64,000 nucleotides of DNA, taken from assembly GCF_000315625.1 (NCBI RefSeq), contig NW_005434562.1, positions 18,518 to 82,517 on the forward strand, written 5' to 3'. This document shows positions 1 to 11,230 of the stretch, piece by piece. Origin of the DNA: Guillardia theta CCMP2712 (taxonomy: Eukaryota; Cryptophyceae; Pyrenomonadales; Geminigeraceae). Both the position numbers and the translations under genes were made by a program. The stretch's first letter is position 1; each line of letters begins with the position of its first letter. The notes below the pieces were generated by a model. It worked only from the letters and a program-made list of their open reading frames with translations, was not told the origin of the DNA and ran no database searches.

Positions 1-608
1 GTAGGTGAGGAGATCTTGAGGTCGTGAAGGTAGGAGAGAGCACGAGTGACGTCGAGAAGGACGGTAAATATTATGTGCTAATGCCAACGATGGCTAGCGA
101 TGCAAAGCTTCAAGTTTCCCCAGATCATACATCATAGGGGCTTTCCTTCTCTCCCACTCTTCTCCTCCTCGTTCATCCCTCCTCCTCTTCTCCTTCCTCT
201 CTCACCATTCTGCCCCCCTTCTCTCTGGATCTTCCCTCTATAATCGTCTTCCCCTCCTGCTCCTGTCTCCCTCCCCCCTCAATCGTCCTCTTTCTCCTCC
301 TCTCCCTCTCCTTCCTCCTCGTCCTCTCCCCCCCCCGCCCCCTTCTCTTCCCCCCTCTCCTCCTCGTTCCTCACCCAGACGCAAGCTCCATCACGAGACA
401 TTCGCATCCCCGATCGACGCACACGGCGATCAGCCCAACAACATTGGGGTGGTGCAGGCGCTTCCAGCAGGCGAACCTGCTGGAAACTCAGCAGGGTGAA
501 GAGAGCATTCGTTCCTCGCTCCTCCCTTCCTCCTCCTCCTCCTCCTGCGGTTCTTCCTCCTCCTCCCCACTCCTCCTCCCTTCCTTGCCCGCATCTTCTC
601 TGCCTCTC
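1..608. other. Pyrimidine-rich spacer, no gene seen
   Basis: Mostly CT-rich low-complexity sequence. Open frames across it are Ser/Leu/Pro-rich on one strand and Glu/Arg-rich on the other, as expected from composition alone. I see no coding exon, although the window edge may cut a gene. Confidence 0.6.
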
Positions 609-2093
609 TTACTGCTTCTTCAGCCTTGCCGCTGTCCTCTGCTTGTAGCGCTTGAGTACGCCCTTGACCCCCAGGACCTGAGGAAAGTGAGAGGAGGAGG
701 AGGCATGCGGGAGACTTACTGTGCACAGAAAGACGTCCATATCCTGATGAAGAAGAAGAGGAGAAGAAGGGCAAGGTTGATAGAAGATTGTGGAGGAGGC
801 GAGCAGATCCAAAAGGAGGAGGAGCGGAGAGGGGAGGAGAGGGGAGTAGAGGAGAGGAGAGGGGAGGAGAGGAGAGGAGAGGAGAGGAGAGGAGAGGAGA
901 CGAGACGAGACGAGACGAGACGAGACGAGAGGAGAGGGGAGAAAGATAGAGAAAAGAGAGAAGGAAGTTGGAACGAAAGTGAAGATGAGGGGGAGAAAGC
1001 GATAATGCAGGAAAAGGAGAGAGGGAGAAGAGGGAGGAGAGGGAGGAGAGGGAGGAGCAAGTCAGCATAAGAAGAACGTGCAGGATTTTCACTTCACCTC
1101 ATCGTTGTTGAGGCATTCGAGGATGCAGAGGTCAGAGGAGGAGACAAGACCTTGAGGAGGGGAGAGGACGGGGGAGGACTTGGGACGGAGGTTGAGATTC
1201 CGAGGGAGCCGAGAGGACGTAAGGGAGAGGAATCGGTTCATCCCATTGCCGACCCTCGTAGATCCTGACCTCTCCTCCAACTTCACTTCCTCCTCCTCCT
1301 CCTCCTCCTCCTCTCCTCCTCCCTGATGCAAGGGCACGTCTTCGATGCTCAGTTCGAAGAATTTCTCCGCCATCATCCCCTGCCCGACATTCTCTTTCGT
1401 CGACTTCCCTCCCTCCTCCTTCTCGTTCATCAGCAGCTTCCTCTGTCCACACGTCAACCTCCTACCGGTGCTCTCCTCTCCCTCTCACCTTGCCAAAGAC
1501 TCTCTCTCTCCTCTTCTTCTCCGCCTCTTTCCGCAGGCTCTCCTCCCTTCTCCTCCTGCAATGATAGCAAGCAAGCTGCTTGTACCTGATTCACATTTAC
1601 ACGCTCCTCTCCTCTCCTCTTCTCTCCTCACTCCAAAACATCCCAGTCACTCTCGCGCGCACAGTTGCCTGAAAAACAACTCAGAAGTCCCTTCCTCCTT
1701 CCTCCTTCCTCCTTCCTCCTTCCTCCTTCCTCCTCCTTCCCCCCCTTCGGCCTCACAGCATTTCTTGATCCCGTAGAGTGGCCATTGCTCGACTTTGGCT
1801 CTGATCGGAATCTGTTAAGCACAGAGAGAGGTACCCGTGTCAACCACTGCAAGCAACAGTCGACCTGAAGGGCTGGAAGTTGCCGGGGCTCCTCTTCATG
1901 ATGGTACGATGATAGTGCTCGAAGTCACCTGCATGGAGGGCATGACAAGAGCTGTAGAGAAAGGAGAAGTTTCTTCACCCCAGTCGCACTTGTTCGCATC
2001 AGGGGTGGAGAATTCTCCCTCGATGCCGCAGTCTTGGCAGACCCACATATCCTGTTGGGATCTGCATAAGGAAGGAAGCAGCAGGCAACGCAA
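609..2093 (-). CDS. Unidentified multi-exon protein with CxxC motifs (5' end unresolved)
   Basis: I do not recognise the family. Minus-strand exons with good splice signals and compatible phases run from about 2058 down to 609. The first recognisable exon has WVCQDCGIEGEF (CxxC) and joins in phase to DFEHYHRTIMKRSPGNFQPF. Then come IPIRAKVEQWPLYGIKKC and a CxC segment (CNCARESDWDVLE). A Glu-rich exon over the CCT run at 1288-1318 follows, then a 24-nt exon at 720-743 (DMDVFLCT) and a final exon at 609-677 ending RYKQRTAARLKKQ and a stop. The paired cysteines suggest a zinc-binding segment, which is inference. The start is probably upstream of or inside the CT repeat at 2105-2262. Reading frame in the 1150-1430 exon is uncertain because two frames are open. 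Confidence 0.5.
831..945. repeat. GAGAGG/GAGAC microsatellite
   Basis: Near-perfect 5-bp runs of GAGAG, changing to GAGAC around 900-925. It sits in an intron of the minus-strand gene, between the exons at 720-743 and 1098. Confidence 0.9.
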
Positions 2094-2581
2094 TCTCGAA
2101 TTATGTCCTTCATCCTGTCTCCCCTCTCTTCTCTCCTCTCCTCTCTCCTCTCCCCTCTCTCCTCTCTCCTCTCTCCTCTCTCCTCTCTCCTCTCTCCTCT
2201 CTCCTCTCTCCTCTCCTCTCTCCTCTCCTCTCCTCTCTCCTCTCCTCTCCTCTCCTCTCCTCTACATACCGTTGCTGCTCCGGTCAATTTCAGCAAGTGG
2301 CGACGCGAATGTTGGTAGACCAGAACTCCTCCACTCGAGCCCGGAGCGGGCCCGGCAATTTGACAACCGTTATACGTAACGGCGGTGGCTCTTGAGCGCG
2401 GGATGGCGGTAGCGAGCAGCTGCTGCGAGGCGGCAAGCGAGAAGTGAGAGGAGAGGAAGAGGAAGAAGAGGAGAGGAGGAGAGGAGGAGCAGAGGAGAGG
2501 AAGAAGAGGAAGAAGAGGAGCCGGAGTGGAGGTTGAGCAGGAGGAGCAGGAGGAGGCATCGAGGGGGCCCTCAGACTCACG
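2094..2581. repeat. Divergent spacer with a CTCTC microsatellite at 2105-2262
   Basis: About 160 bp of CTCTC/CCTCT repeats lie between the two divergent genes. It probably includes a 5' intron of the minus-strand gene, because a GTATGT donor precedes it on that strand near 2275. The rest (2400-2580) is purine-rich leader of the plus-strand gene. Confidence 0.7.
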
Positions 2582-4293
2582 ATGAACTCGCCCCTGCTGC
2601 TCTGCTTGCTGTCGGCTGCAGCTCTATCGGGGGTGGAGGCAGTGTTCTGGGATGGCGGTTTACTTGAGAATGTGATCGGGACAACGATCAACAACTGCTC
2701 AGCGCGAACGCCGCCTAACAACACAGTCTTCCCTGTCAACTGCACATTCTTCAACGAGACGAACAAGGATGTGGTATGCTCGTCTGTTTCTTTCTCGGTG
2801 GTCTGGTCGAACGATGGGCCAGGTCAGATCGCGTTCACCACTCTCTCACCTGACTACTTCGCGGTCACAAGCTGCGAGCTCCCCGATGGGAGTACACCTG
2901 ATTCATGCGGGATGAACTACCAGCAGAAATGTGCGGAGAGTGACAAGTACTGGCTGACCAAGGCAACGAGCCCGTTGTGCGGGCAGCGAATTTGCAACAA
3001 TGTGACCTCGAGTTGTACATGCAACAACGCTCAGTATCTATGCACCTGCTACAACTGGAAGAGATACACTGTGAAACCGGTCAGGTTCCTCCCCATCGAT
3101 TCCACGATACTCTGCTTCACCACTACATCCAGGACGGGGGTGACGGACAAGCGATGTGTTTTCTTCGACATCATGGTCCAACCGTACAAGCTGACCGTGT
3201 CCAATGTGAACGATCCAAACAACGTGCAGAAGCAAGTGAATGCTTACATCGGGGAACAACTGGACCTCACCGTCTTCGCACAAGATGTGAACACTGAACA
3301 GTCGCTCTCTATAAGGCTGCAACCTTCAGTCTCGGTGTATCAACCATCCGCTGAGCTTCCCAATCAGCAATGGCTTTCAGCTACTACTATGTGTGTGGAT
3401 TCGAACAATGTTTTGGCAAGCACAGGGCAACCTTGCAAAAACGGGTTATGGTTTAGGAAACTAACCTACAGTCCAAGACTATCGGAGATCGGGATGCAGT
3501 ACTCCCTGTACTTTGAGGCATCAGACGATGGGTTTGCTGCAAGACAATTCGACAAGTACGTGGGTTTGTCCTCTCTTAGCGGAACAACTTGCGGAAAATC
3601 GGTATGAAACCTCAGTCGGTCGTAGCGATAGTTATTGACGGACGGACTATGCAGAGTGGGTATTGTTCATTGACACCAGCAATCTTCAGCCCGAAAGTTT
3701 TCACTGTCAGAGTCTCTGTGAGCTAGCCTTTCTTATCAAGAACCTTTTAGCTGAACTTCGTCTCTCTACAGGTTTCGCTTCAGTCCCCGCAGTTCATCTC
3801 GGGAATCGGCTTCTTCGGCACTCCGATCGATGGGACGACGGTATATCCTCACCTCAGTCTTCGATGCTGTTGCTAACTGCTAGCAAAAGCTTCCCTTCAC
3901 ATACCCCAACTGCCCGATGCGGCCAGTAGACATCATGATCTGGAAGCCCAACAGCCAGCTGCGTTTGTACCTTGTCAGTGAATGAGAAAATTCGAGCTCT
4001 TTTCCCTGATGAAAGGATTTGCAGACATTCGGCGAAGGGCTGTTGGACATTTCAAGATATGCCTTGTATGCTCAGATGACTGCAAGCTGCTCTTTGGATC
4101 AGATCAACGGAGACTTCTCGTATTCTTGTCAGGTCTGAAAATCTTGTCTTGGATCCTTCGATCGGTTGACCTGGGCTGCCTCCAGCAATACTCGTCGACC
4201 CGACCAGCTCTAGGAGAGCTTCATCGAATGACCCTCCAATGGACTCCTCCCATGGTTGCGCAAGGACGAAACTTCACGTGCGTTGATCGATGA
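2582..4293 (+). CDS. Secreted Cys-rich, N-glycosylated protein of unknown family
   Basis: The start was chosen because it begins a clear signal peptide (MNSPLLLCLLSAAALSGVEA). Five exons fit in phase 0: 2582-3601, 3772-3840, 3884-3973, 4025-4132 and 4186-4293, giving about 464 residues. The first exon carries many NxT/NxS sites (NNT, NCT, NET, NVT) and paired cysteines, as in an extracellular protein. Later exons contain PFTYPNCPMRPVDIMIW and, near the end, LQWTPPMVAQGRNFTC. There is no membrane anchor, so it is probably secreted or wall-associated. Two donors start GTC (GTCAGT at 3974, GTCTGA at 4133). It is convergent with another secreted-protein gene. I cannot name the family. Confidence 0.75.
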
Positions 4294-4375
4294 CCTTGCG
4301 CTCTCTATGATTGTTGGTGGCGATCTTATCTGAATGTCTCAGCATCTGTGCTATCGCGGAGGATAATGCTCCTTC

Positions 4376-6386
4376 TCAGAACAAGACTTGCTTCCATGTA
4401 TGTCCATTGATATCTTGATTTGGTTTCCCGCTGCTGAAAAGTTCTGCAGATTGTTGTTCAAAGGTGTATGTATTGCACCAATCCCACTCGACCCGAATCC
4501 CTCTTCGACATTGCGACTCGATATAGAACCAATTGGCTTCAGGTACTCGGCCTCCATCGCTGTCTCGACCTAACAGCTTGTTGTAGTTGTGGCTTGCCAA
4601 TGATCCCTACTGGATTGAAAAGGTGAGCCTCCGCGGCCCATGTCGCAGTCCAGCCTGATCGGTTGTGCAGGAGCAAGCGAGTTTGACCGACTCGGGGGTC
4701 ACGGCATGGGACGGAAGGAGTAGCCCTGACGCCATTCCTACCAAAACTTTGATTCGACTGGGGCCTGTGTTCGTGACGAGGTACAGCTGCTTCCTTGATG
4801 CGTCCCGAGCTTGCCTGACCTTGAGGGTGACAGGGACAATCACACTATTGGTGAATTGGCCGCCCGGTTCCGAACCACGTCATGGTGATCAACGCCGCCT
4901 CTCCCGCCTTCCAGCTGACTCGTTGCAGGGCAATTCTTGAGCTCAACCCGGATCTTGAGATGTCTATGGTGAGCCCTGACCCTGCGCTCCTGACTCGCAA
5001 CGCCTGACTGCCCGGCAGCTCGACGACACGATTCCCAAGGAGAGTGAGCTTTGTTTATTACCTGGCATCTGTACACCTGCGGAGTAGTATATTGATAACA
5101 AGTATGTAAATCGCCAAAACAACTGACAACCTCGTGACCTTGACACCCGGCCCTAGCTGGACTCTCATCTAGTGGCTGATGCCTGATGGTAAAGACCCGG
5201 GGGGACGTACTTGATGTCCTTGCACCAGAACCTGCACACGGCCGTCAGGTCTGCCAGCACAGCCACCTTCTTCACTGACTCAGCTCCCATCGGAGCGATC
5301 ACGCCCTGGTCAGTCTGAGCCTCGCATCCCACCAGGTGCTCCACCATGGCGCTGGGGCTGCCCGTCAGTACATGAGGCATCCAAGTTCACTCAGGAACCT
5401 TATCAGCTCCGTACAGGATTGCACCGTGACCTCTTCGTATGTGGCAGGATTTCTCCCGTAGATCTGCCGGGTGTTGAGAAGCGCTGAGATGGGGGTAATG
5501 TTACCTGATGCCCATTCGCGTTGATTTCAGCAGCACGCTCCACGAAGATGGTGGCCGGGAAGCTGATGTCTGTCGCTCAGTACAGGCAAGAGCTCAGGTG
5601 CAACCATCTTGCTCACTTCGTCGTGCACTCTGCCCTTGACTCATCCCTCACTCCGTTCACGAAGCAGTTCTGCCATAGCCCATCACCCCAACCACAGGAC
5701 GAGAGCCTCCCGGACTCACAGCTGGAATGTCATGCACTCCTTCTATCGTGCTCTTGATGGTCGCAACTCTCTCTGAGAACGTGCTTGCCTGCGTCTCGCA
5801 CCCTTGGATCGTGTACCTGCGTTCCCCGTCAACCTCCTCTACTCCTTTCCCTCCGACCCCCCTCACCATCCAGGGCAGAGACTTTTTCCTGCCCCGACCC
5901 CTGAAGCATCAGCGTCAGAGGATCTCAGCAATGGGAGCGACTCAGATCGCAGTCTCACCTGAGTCCAAGTAGAAGCGCGAGGACATGCAACTCCATTGCT
6001 GGGTAGGTACCAGCTCTCCGCTTACTTCCCTTACTGCACCAACAACCACCAGGTGAGATGCTGAGTACGTTGCCTCGTCGTTGCCTCCTTCACCTTTCTG
6101 CACAGAGACGGTGCAAGACTGGCAAGGATTCTGATTCTTGTACCATCCACAACTGCAGGACATCCAGTACATGTTAGGAGTCTCTTCACCATCGCTGGCT
6201 GGATAAGGTCAGTGGGCAGTGTTGCTCGCACCTCCAGGTCTCGAGGTCGTTGGCGCTCAGTGACCCATCCTCCTGACAGACCCACTGGACAGTAGCCGAA
6301 GATGCTTCGGCCACTTTCATCTCCATCACTGCAACCATCGCTATCGCCGCGCCCAGGAGCGGAAGCCATCCCTTGTGCCCGGCCAT
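4376..6386 (-). CDS. Secreted Cys-rich protein, multi-exon, unknown family
   Basis: The start at 6386 gives a signal peptide (MAGHKGWLPLLGAAIAMVAV...). About ten short exons follow. Early ones are Cys/Trp-rich: VQWVCQEDGSLS, CGWYKNQNPCQSC and QQWSCMSSRFYLDS. Middle exons include YTIQGCETQASTFSERVATI, FPATIFVERAAEINANG, IYGRNPATYEEVTVQSC and AVCRFWCKDIK. Late ones include YLVTNTGPSRIKVLVGMASG. The final exon has FYIESQCRRGIRVEWDWC and ends WKQVLF before a stop at 4376. Phases agree for most joins; one near 5900 and those between 4850 and 5050 are unresolved. The donor GTCAAA near 4684 is needed to reach the final exon. It lies tail to tail with the secreted-protein gene at 2582. Role unknown. 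Confidence 0.6.
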
Positions 6387-7944
6387 GGCGTATCGGCAGG
6401 TCCGTCCGTTCAATCTCGATAGGCTATCTAGAACAGAATCTAGAACAAATGGAATCTAGAAGAATAGCCTATCATTGTGTCTAGATGGAATCTCAGTACT
6501 GTAGATCGGACGATCGGACTTGAATTGAGCCGGGAGTCGGGCCGACAGTGGGATCTAGCACAGATGGGATCTAATCAGTCAGATGCCGAGAGTCTAGAAC
6601 AGATGCCGAGAGTCTAGAACAGATGCCGAGAGCCGAGAATCTAGAACATTCGGAACAGATGCCCAAATACGTCCGGCTGGGCCGTAGCCATGATCGGACA
6701 AGTTCCCGGCTTGGAGTCAAGATCAACGGTCCAATTGTTGATTGTTGAGTGGCACCGTCGGCGGTGCTGTCCGATCGGCCCCCCCGCCCCGGGCCCCAGC
6801 CTGCCGCGCCGCACTCCGGCAGACTCGGATCGGACGGTCACCGGCCATTAAATTCACCGTGCGGCAGTGCGGCCCCAGTCACCCGAGCACTCCGAACCCG
6901 GATCGGACCGGGCCCGCCGCGCGGACGGTCTGGACCCGGAGTCACGTCATAGGCCGGCCCGGGCCCTGGCTCCAGCTACTGTGGGGTCGGGGACCCCCGG
7001 CCGCATAGCGGCGGCCAGGAGCTAGGGAATGGGTATGTGAGGGTAGGGTGACTCGCATTTTACTAGGGTGATCCCGAGGAGAAGGGACGTAGAAGAATAC
7101 AATCAGGTGGGTGGTATCCTTAGGAGAAGGGGGGTTGCAATTGACTGCAGTGGGGTACGTATACCACCGGTTGTGTCTTGAGGCGTAGTTGAGATATGCA
7201 AAGGTTACTCTGATTATTTGGTGGAGGGGTGGGGGTAACCTGGTGGTAGACCGGGTAGTATGACAGTGATCGGATAGTATTCGCATGGTAGACCACTACC
7301 GGTGGGTATTTTTAAAATATTGTAAAGAATGATGGTACCCTCAGGGAATAAGGGTGAATGGGGAGTGATAGGGAGGGGTGGTGAAGGGGGGGGGAGGTCA
7401 GGTGGAGTGGTAACAATAGGTAACAATTCAAAAAAGATCCGTTTCAGGGAGGACGCCGGTAGTAACCCGTTCACTTTCAAAGTCGATGATTTTTCCAAGA
7501 TTTGAGAATTGTGTATCATATTCAATAAATTTCAGTACAACAGTTTACGATTACATACCAAATACCAACAAAAAGTTTCAACTTGTGTTGATGATCACCC
7601 CCACCCCCCACCCCCACCCCCACCGCATCACACCTACTCCTTACCCTACCCACTTCCCTCACGTGAGATCACCCGAATTTGAAGCCAGCGGCTACTCCTG
7701 ATCTCCTTTTGCTCCCTACCCCATCCTTCTTCCCTCCCTCTCTCCCTCCCCCTCTCCCTCTCCTCCTACAGGGCTGGGATCAAGTCTGTGACAGGATCAT
7801 CCAGAGGTTCTTGTCTGCTTCCTCCTGTTGGGTTGTTTGCTTTCCGCGTCAGGAGAGTGAGAGAGAGTACGACCTTCATTCAACCCTGTAGATTCATTTT
7901 GTTCCGCGTCGAACCATTGAAAACAAACAGATCACTGAGACACG
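6387..7944. other. Divergent spacer: TCTAGA cluster, GC-rich block, GGGGTA island
   Basis: Three zones. At 6420-6660, TCTAGA occurs about seven times, including near-identical copies of agatgccgagagtctagaac (6579-6650). At 6740-7010 the sequence is very GC-rich. At 7020-7660 it is G/T-rich on the plus strand with many GGGGTA/GGGGGTA words, then C-rich (cccccacccccc near 7600). No coding exon is convincing; 7730-7944 is probably leader of the OTU gene. Confidence 0.6.
6579..6650. repeat. Short direct repeats built on gatgccgagagtctagaac
   Basis: Three consecutive copies, the last altered (gatgccgagagccgagaatctagaac). They lie upstream of the secreted-protein gene that starts at 6386 on the minus strand. 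Confidence 0.85.
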
Positions 7945-8061
7945 ATGCAGCAAATGCTTGCTCCCGCTAATCCAACGTACATGATACAGCCTCGTTCTGA
8001 GTATGCGGTCAACAGCCAACCTTACTTCAACCAGCCAAATCCTTATCCTCTTTCCTATGGT

Positions 8062-8104
<43 letters not shown>

Positions 8105-9157
8105 TTCCTGTGCAGTACATGATGACTAGTTACCCTCAACCAAGTTCTCGTCAATACTACGTGCAAAATATCCAGCAGCAGCAACCGAACCAGTTCAACA
8201 TGCAAATGCCTCAGCAGTCATTGCAAGGACAGATGCCTCCCATGGCGCCTCAGCAAATGAATCAGCAGCAATATCAGCAATACCCGACCCAGTACGTCTA
8301 TCGGCAGCAAGCTGGTGTACAGCCGCCTGTCCAATACTCGAGACCCATGGCAGCTCCAGGGGTTCAGGAGCAGCGGCTCCAGACGCCCGAGCCCATGGAC
8401 TATCCATACAATGGGTACCAGCCTTCCAACAGCTATTCCATGTCGTCGCCTCAGATCAAGATGATGGATGCTGTTGATGCGGTGCGAGTCCCGTGAACCC
8501 ACGCCAAGGTTCCTGACTTTGCTGCAGCAGCAGAAAGGACGTCCCAAGGTGGATGCAAGAGCGTTCGACCTGCGCACTGTGAAAGGAGATGGAAGGTGTA
8601 TGTTCCGCTCCATAGCAAGGTGATTGATGCCTCCAAGGAAGAGATGCGACTCGGTGACTCGAAGGACTTGCAGGTCTATCGCACACTTCCACAGCAACAG
8701 TCTGTCTGAGAAGGAGGAGGAGAGAGAAGCAGACTCTCTCAGGGCCCTTGCGCACCAGGTGAGACTGCTGCTGCTGCTGGTTGGGGCTCGAGGACTCAAC
8801 TTGCTGTCAGGTCATCAGCAAGGACAAACGAAACTTCTTTGAGAACTCAGGGGCGATCGAGGGTGACTTCAAGACCTACCTGAAGCGAATGAAGGATCCC
8901 TCCTTCTACGGAGGCGAGCCCGAGCTTCTCGCCCTCAGCGATGGCATGGAGGTGCCCATCAAAGTCTACATGTATGAGCCGGTGAGGGATAATGGCAGTT
9001 GTTGAAAGTTCGTCAGTGACCTGAGATACAGGGATTCTTTTATCCGATCGCAGAATATGGTTCGCAGTATACAGGGAAGCATGCGATTCATTTGCTGTAC
9101 AATGGCAGCAACCACTATGATGCGCTGATCCAGAGGAATTCTCTTGTAACCATGTAA
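7945..9157 (+). CDS. OTU-domain cysteine protease (deubiquitinase-like) with Q-rich N-terminus
   Basis: Five exons fit in phase: 7945-8481, 8528-8619, 8674-8758, 8811-8981 and 9032-9157. Exon 1 is a Q/P/Y/M-rich low-complexity region of about 179 residues with 14 consecutive CAG codons at 8062-8103. The OTU catalytic fold follows. VKGDGRCMFRSIA holds the Asp-Gly-x-x-Cys nucleophile loop. SIAHFHSNSLSEKEEERE and VISKDKRNFFE come next, then YLKRMKDPSFYGGEPELLAL and finally HLLYNGSNHYDAL with the catalytic His. OTU enzymes cleave ubiquitin chains; specificity cannot be read here. The Q-rich N-terminus is unusual and may serve in condensation or partner binding (inference). The 3' end is 107 bp from that of the CPBP gene, on the opposite strand. 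Confidence 0.9.
8062..8103 (+). repeat. (CAG)14 polyglutamine tract
   Basis: A pure trinucleotide run inside exon 1 of the OTU gene, coding for 14 glutamines, so copy-number change would alter the protein. Confidence 0.97.
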
Positions 9158-9264
9158 ACTATACTTGTTGAATAGATAAACAACACAAGGGATAACTTGT
9201 TTAATGAATCAAATAGTTAAGTCGGGATAAGTACTGGAATACTTTGCCTTTGACTTGTTCGCCG

Positions 9265-10569
9265 TCACTTCTCGTTGATTTGCTTCAAAGTTAATCTCAC
9301 CGCTACGTAGTCATAGACCGCGTGTGCTATGATAGGAACCAACAGGTTTCCGTTACTCTGAATGAGAACAACTCCGAAGAAGATCGATCCAATGAAGCTG
9401 AGCAGGAAGTAAGTCGGGGTGAGGAAGTGAGCGGCTCCAAAGGCCACCTGCAGCAATCTGTTTCTTGATGTGCAGAATAGACAAGAGTCGTACCGATGTC
9501 AGGGAGATTGCTGGAATCAGTCCGGCACTCTCAGCCAGTTTCTGCTGCAGGACGCCTCGGAAGAGGAGTTCCTCCCCGAACCCGGCGCAGATGCAGAACA
9601 AGATGAGCTGGTAGTCAGGCCGTCCTGAGAAGAGCTTGCGAGCAAACGCCTCGGTCAGAGCTTGAATTTCCTTGATTGGCTCCAAATCCAAAGTTTGCAG
9701 TAGGCTTGACATAGCCAGGAGGGGGAGGGACCAGGCAAACCCAAGGCCTGATCGGGGGGAAGATGGTCAGAGCACTCAGAACAGTAGAGGAGAGAAGATG
9801 TACCTATGCTGGAGAGAGAGGTGTCAAATCCTTTCGACAAGTCCAAGCTGAGCAACCAGGCGAATATGCTGAAAAGAGAAGTGAGCAGATAGAGGTTTGT
9901 AGGGTGAAGACTTCCTACAATGAGACAAGCCCAAGAGAAAGCTCAAAGATTGCCCCTGAGCAACATCTGTCACAATGGATGCAGGTAGAGAGATGAAATA
10001 CCAGAGAAAAAAACTTGATTTTGCTCTTTCTGACAAAAAGCAAGTCACCAGATTGTATGTCTGACTCTGCCAGCAAGCAAACCTCCGACAAAGATACGTT
10101 GTACAAACCCGCAAGTCGTTCATCGCCTTTGCACCCGACATTAACAAGTCACACGTCTAGACTCTAAATCTTCTTTCACCTCTTGGTTTGGCGGCCTCGG
10201 CCTCTAACTCTACTCCCTCGTCCTTGGCGCTCTGGAAACGCTGAAGTCCTGCATGCCGCAGCTGCGATCTCGATCAGGCGCTTCCAGGGATGAGCCTCTC
10301 CTCACCTGGAAGAAAGTGTGGAGGCTGGAGAGAGATTCCGAGCTCTTGGTGTAAAGATCCCAAGATTGCGACGGCATGGGCAACCGTTGACGATAAGAGC
10401 TGATCCGCCGGCAATGAGGCCTCACAAGAGTAGGCTTTCCTGGAGTGAAGTAGGCGAAGCCTTGAATGCATGGAATACACAGCGCGAAGATCAATCCTAG
10501 AGTGTGGTGGCATATTACTTTGAAGGCGATAAGGATCTCTCTCTTCATACCTGCTGCCCCACGCTTCAT
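9265..10569 (-). CDS. CPBP/CAAX-type intramembrane metalloprotease, plastid-targeted
   Basis: Exons join in phase on the minus strand. The first exon (from 10569, or Met at 10548) gives a signal peptide ending LIFALCIPCIQG, then FAYFTPGKP and a Ser/Arg-rich stretch. This is a bipartite presequence with Phe at +1, typical of secondary red plastids. The body has hydrophobic segments (ELSLGLVSFIFAWLLSLDL), the motif GEELLFRGVLQQ (EExxxR active site), VAFGAAHFLTPTYF (FxxxH) and IIAHAVYDYVAVR near the C-terminus; the glutamates and histidines are the metal and catalytic residues of CPBP proteases. The stop is at 9265. Family members process prenylated proteins or act in plastid biogenesis; the substrate is unknown. 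An alternative frame in the first exon (MPPHSRIDLRAV...) was rejected because its phase fits less well. Confidence 0.85.
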
Positions 10570-11230
10570 TCCCGCTACAAGTGTGTCACTTTACTCCCTT
10601 TTGGAGCGTCAAACTTGTCGCTCCGAGCTCGAAGCAATCCTTGAAAACTGTTCCTGAATCAATGTGCTGCATCAGAGGTCATTCAATATCAATGTCTGCA
10701 GTTGGATTCAGCGCTCGCATCGCCGATAGCATGGAATTCGAAAATTGCAGGAACAGACAATCAACAAAGGAGTCCCAACCTCTCATCCTCTCGTTCTCTT
10801 GCTCATCATCTTGCTTCTCCTCCCTTCGTCCCATCTTGCCCCCCTCTCCTCTCCCCTTCCTCCTCTCCCTCCCTCCTCCTCTTCCTTCATTCCAACATGT
10901 TTCCTCGCACCTGGAGCTTTCGCTTCAAGCCATTCACAGGTCGTAAGAAACAGGGGTACACAGTTTGAAAATAACATGGAGGGTGGGGGTACTTTGGGGA
11001 GATGAGTAGGTGGGGGTAGTCTAGGACAAAGGGGTGGGATGGACTTGTTGAAGGGAATGCAGGGGGAGGACAAAAGGGATGGGAAAGGGAGGGGAGGGGA
11101 GAGGAAGAGGAGGAAGAGGGTTGAGAGGTAGCACACGAGAGCAGATGGGACAGAGGAGGAGCCATCGTTGCCCCAAGGACAGGTTGGAAGAGCCTTTAAC
11201 GAGTTGGAGCTGGGAAACTAGTCATCTACA
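10570..11230. other. Spacer, pyrimidine-rich with a GGGGTA patch
   Basis: CT-rich at 10780-10890 and G-rich (ggtgggggtac, ggtgggggtag) at 10950-11060. Open frames there are Pro/Ser/Leu-rich and unsupported. It probably contains the promoter of the CPBP gene and the 3' UTR of the MATE gene. Confidence 0.6.

Noticed and set aside
430-1092. Ser/Leu/Pro-rich 220-codon frame
   Set aside because: It is a product of CT repeats; it conflicts with the phase-consistent exons at 609-677 and 720-743 on the same strand in another frame.
4665-5380. Plus-strand frames in the 4.6-5.4 kb region
   Set aside because: They are antisense to minus-strand exons with splice signals, Cys/Trp patterns and consistent phases.
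10274-10513. Alternative N-terminus of the CPBP gene (MPPHSRIDLRAVYSMHSR)
   Set aside because: The other frame gives a classical signal peptide plus Phe-led transit segment and joins the next exon in phase 0 through the acceptor GATCGCAG.
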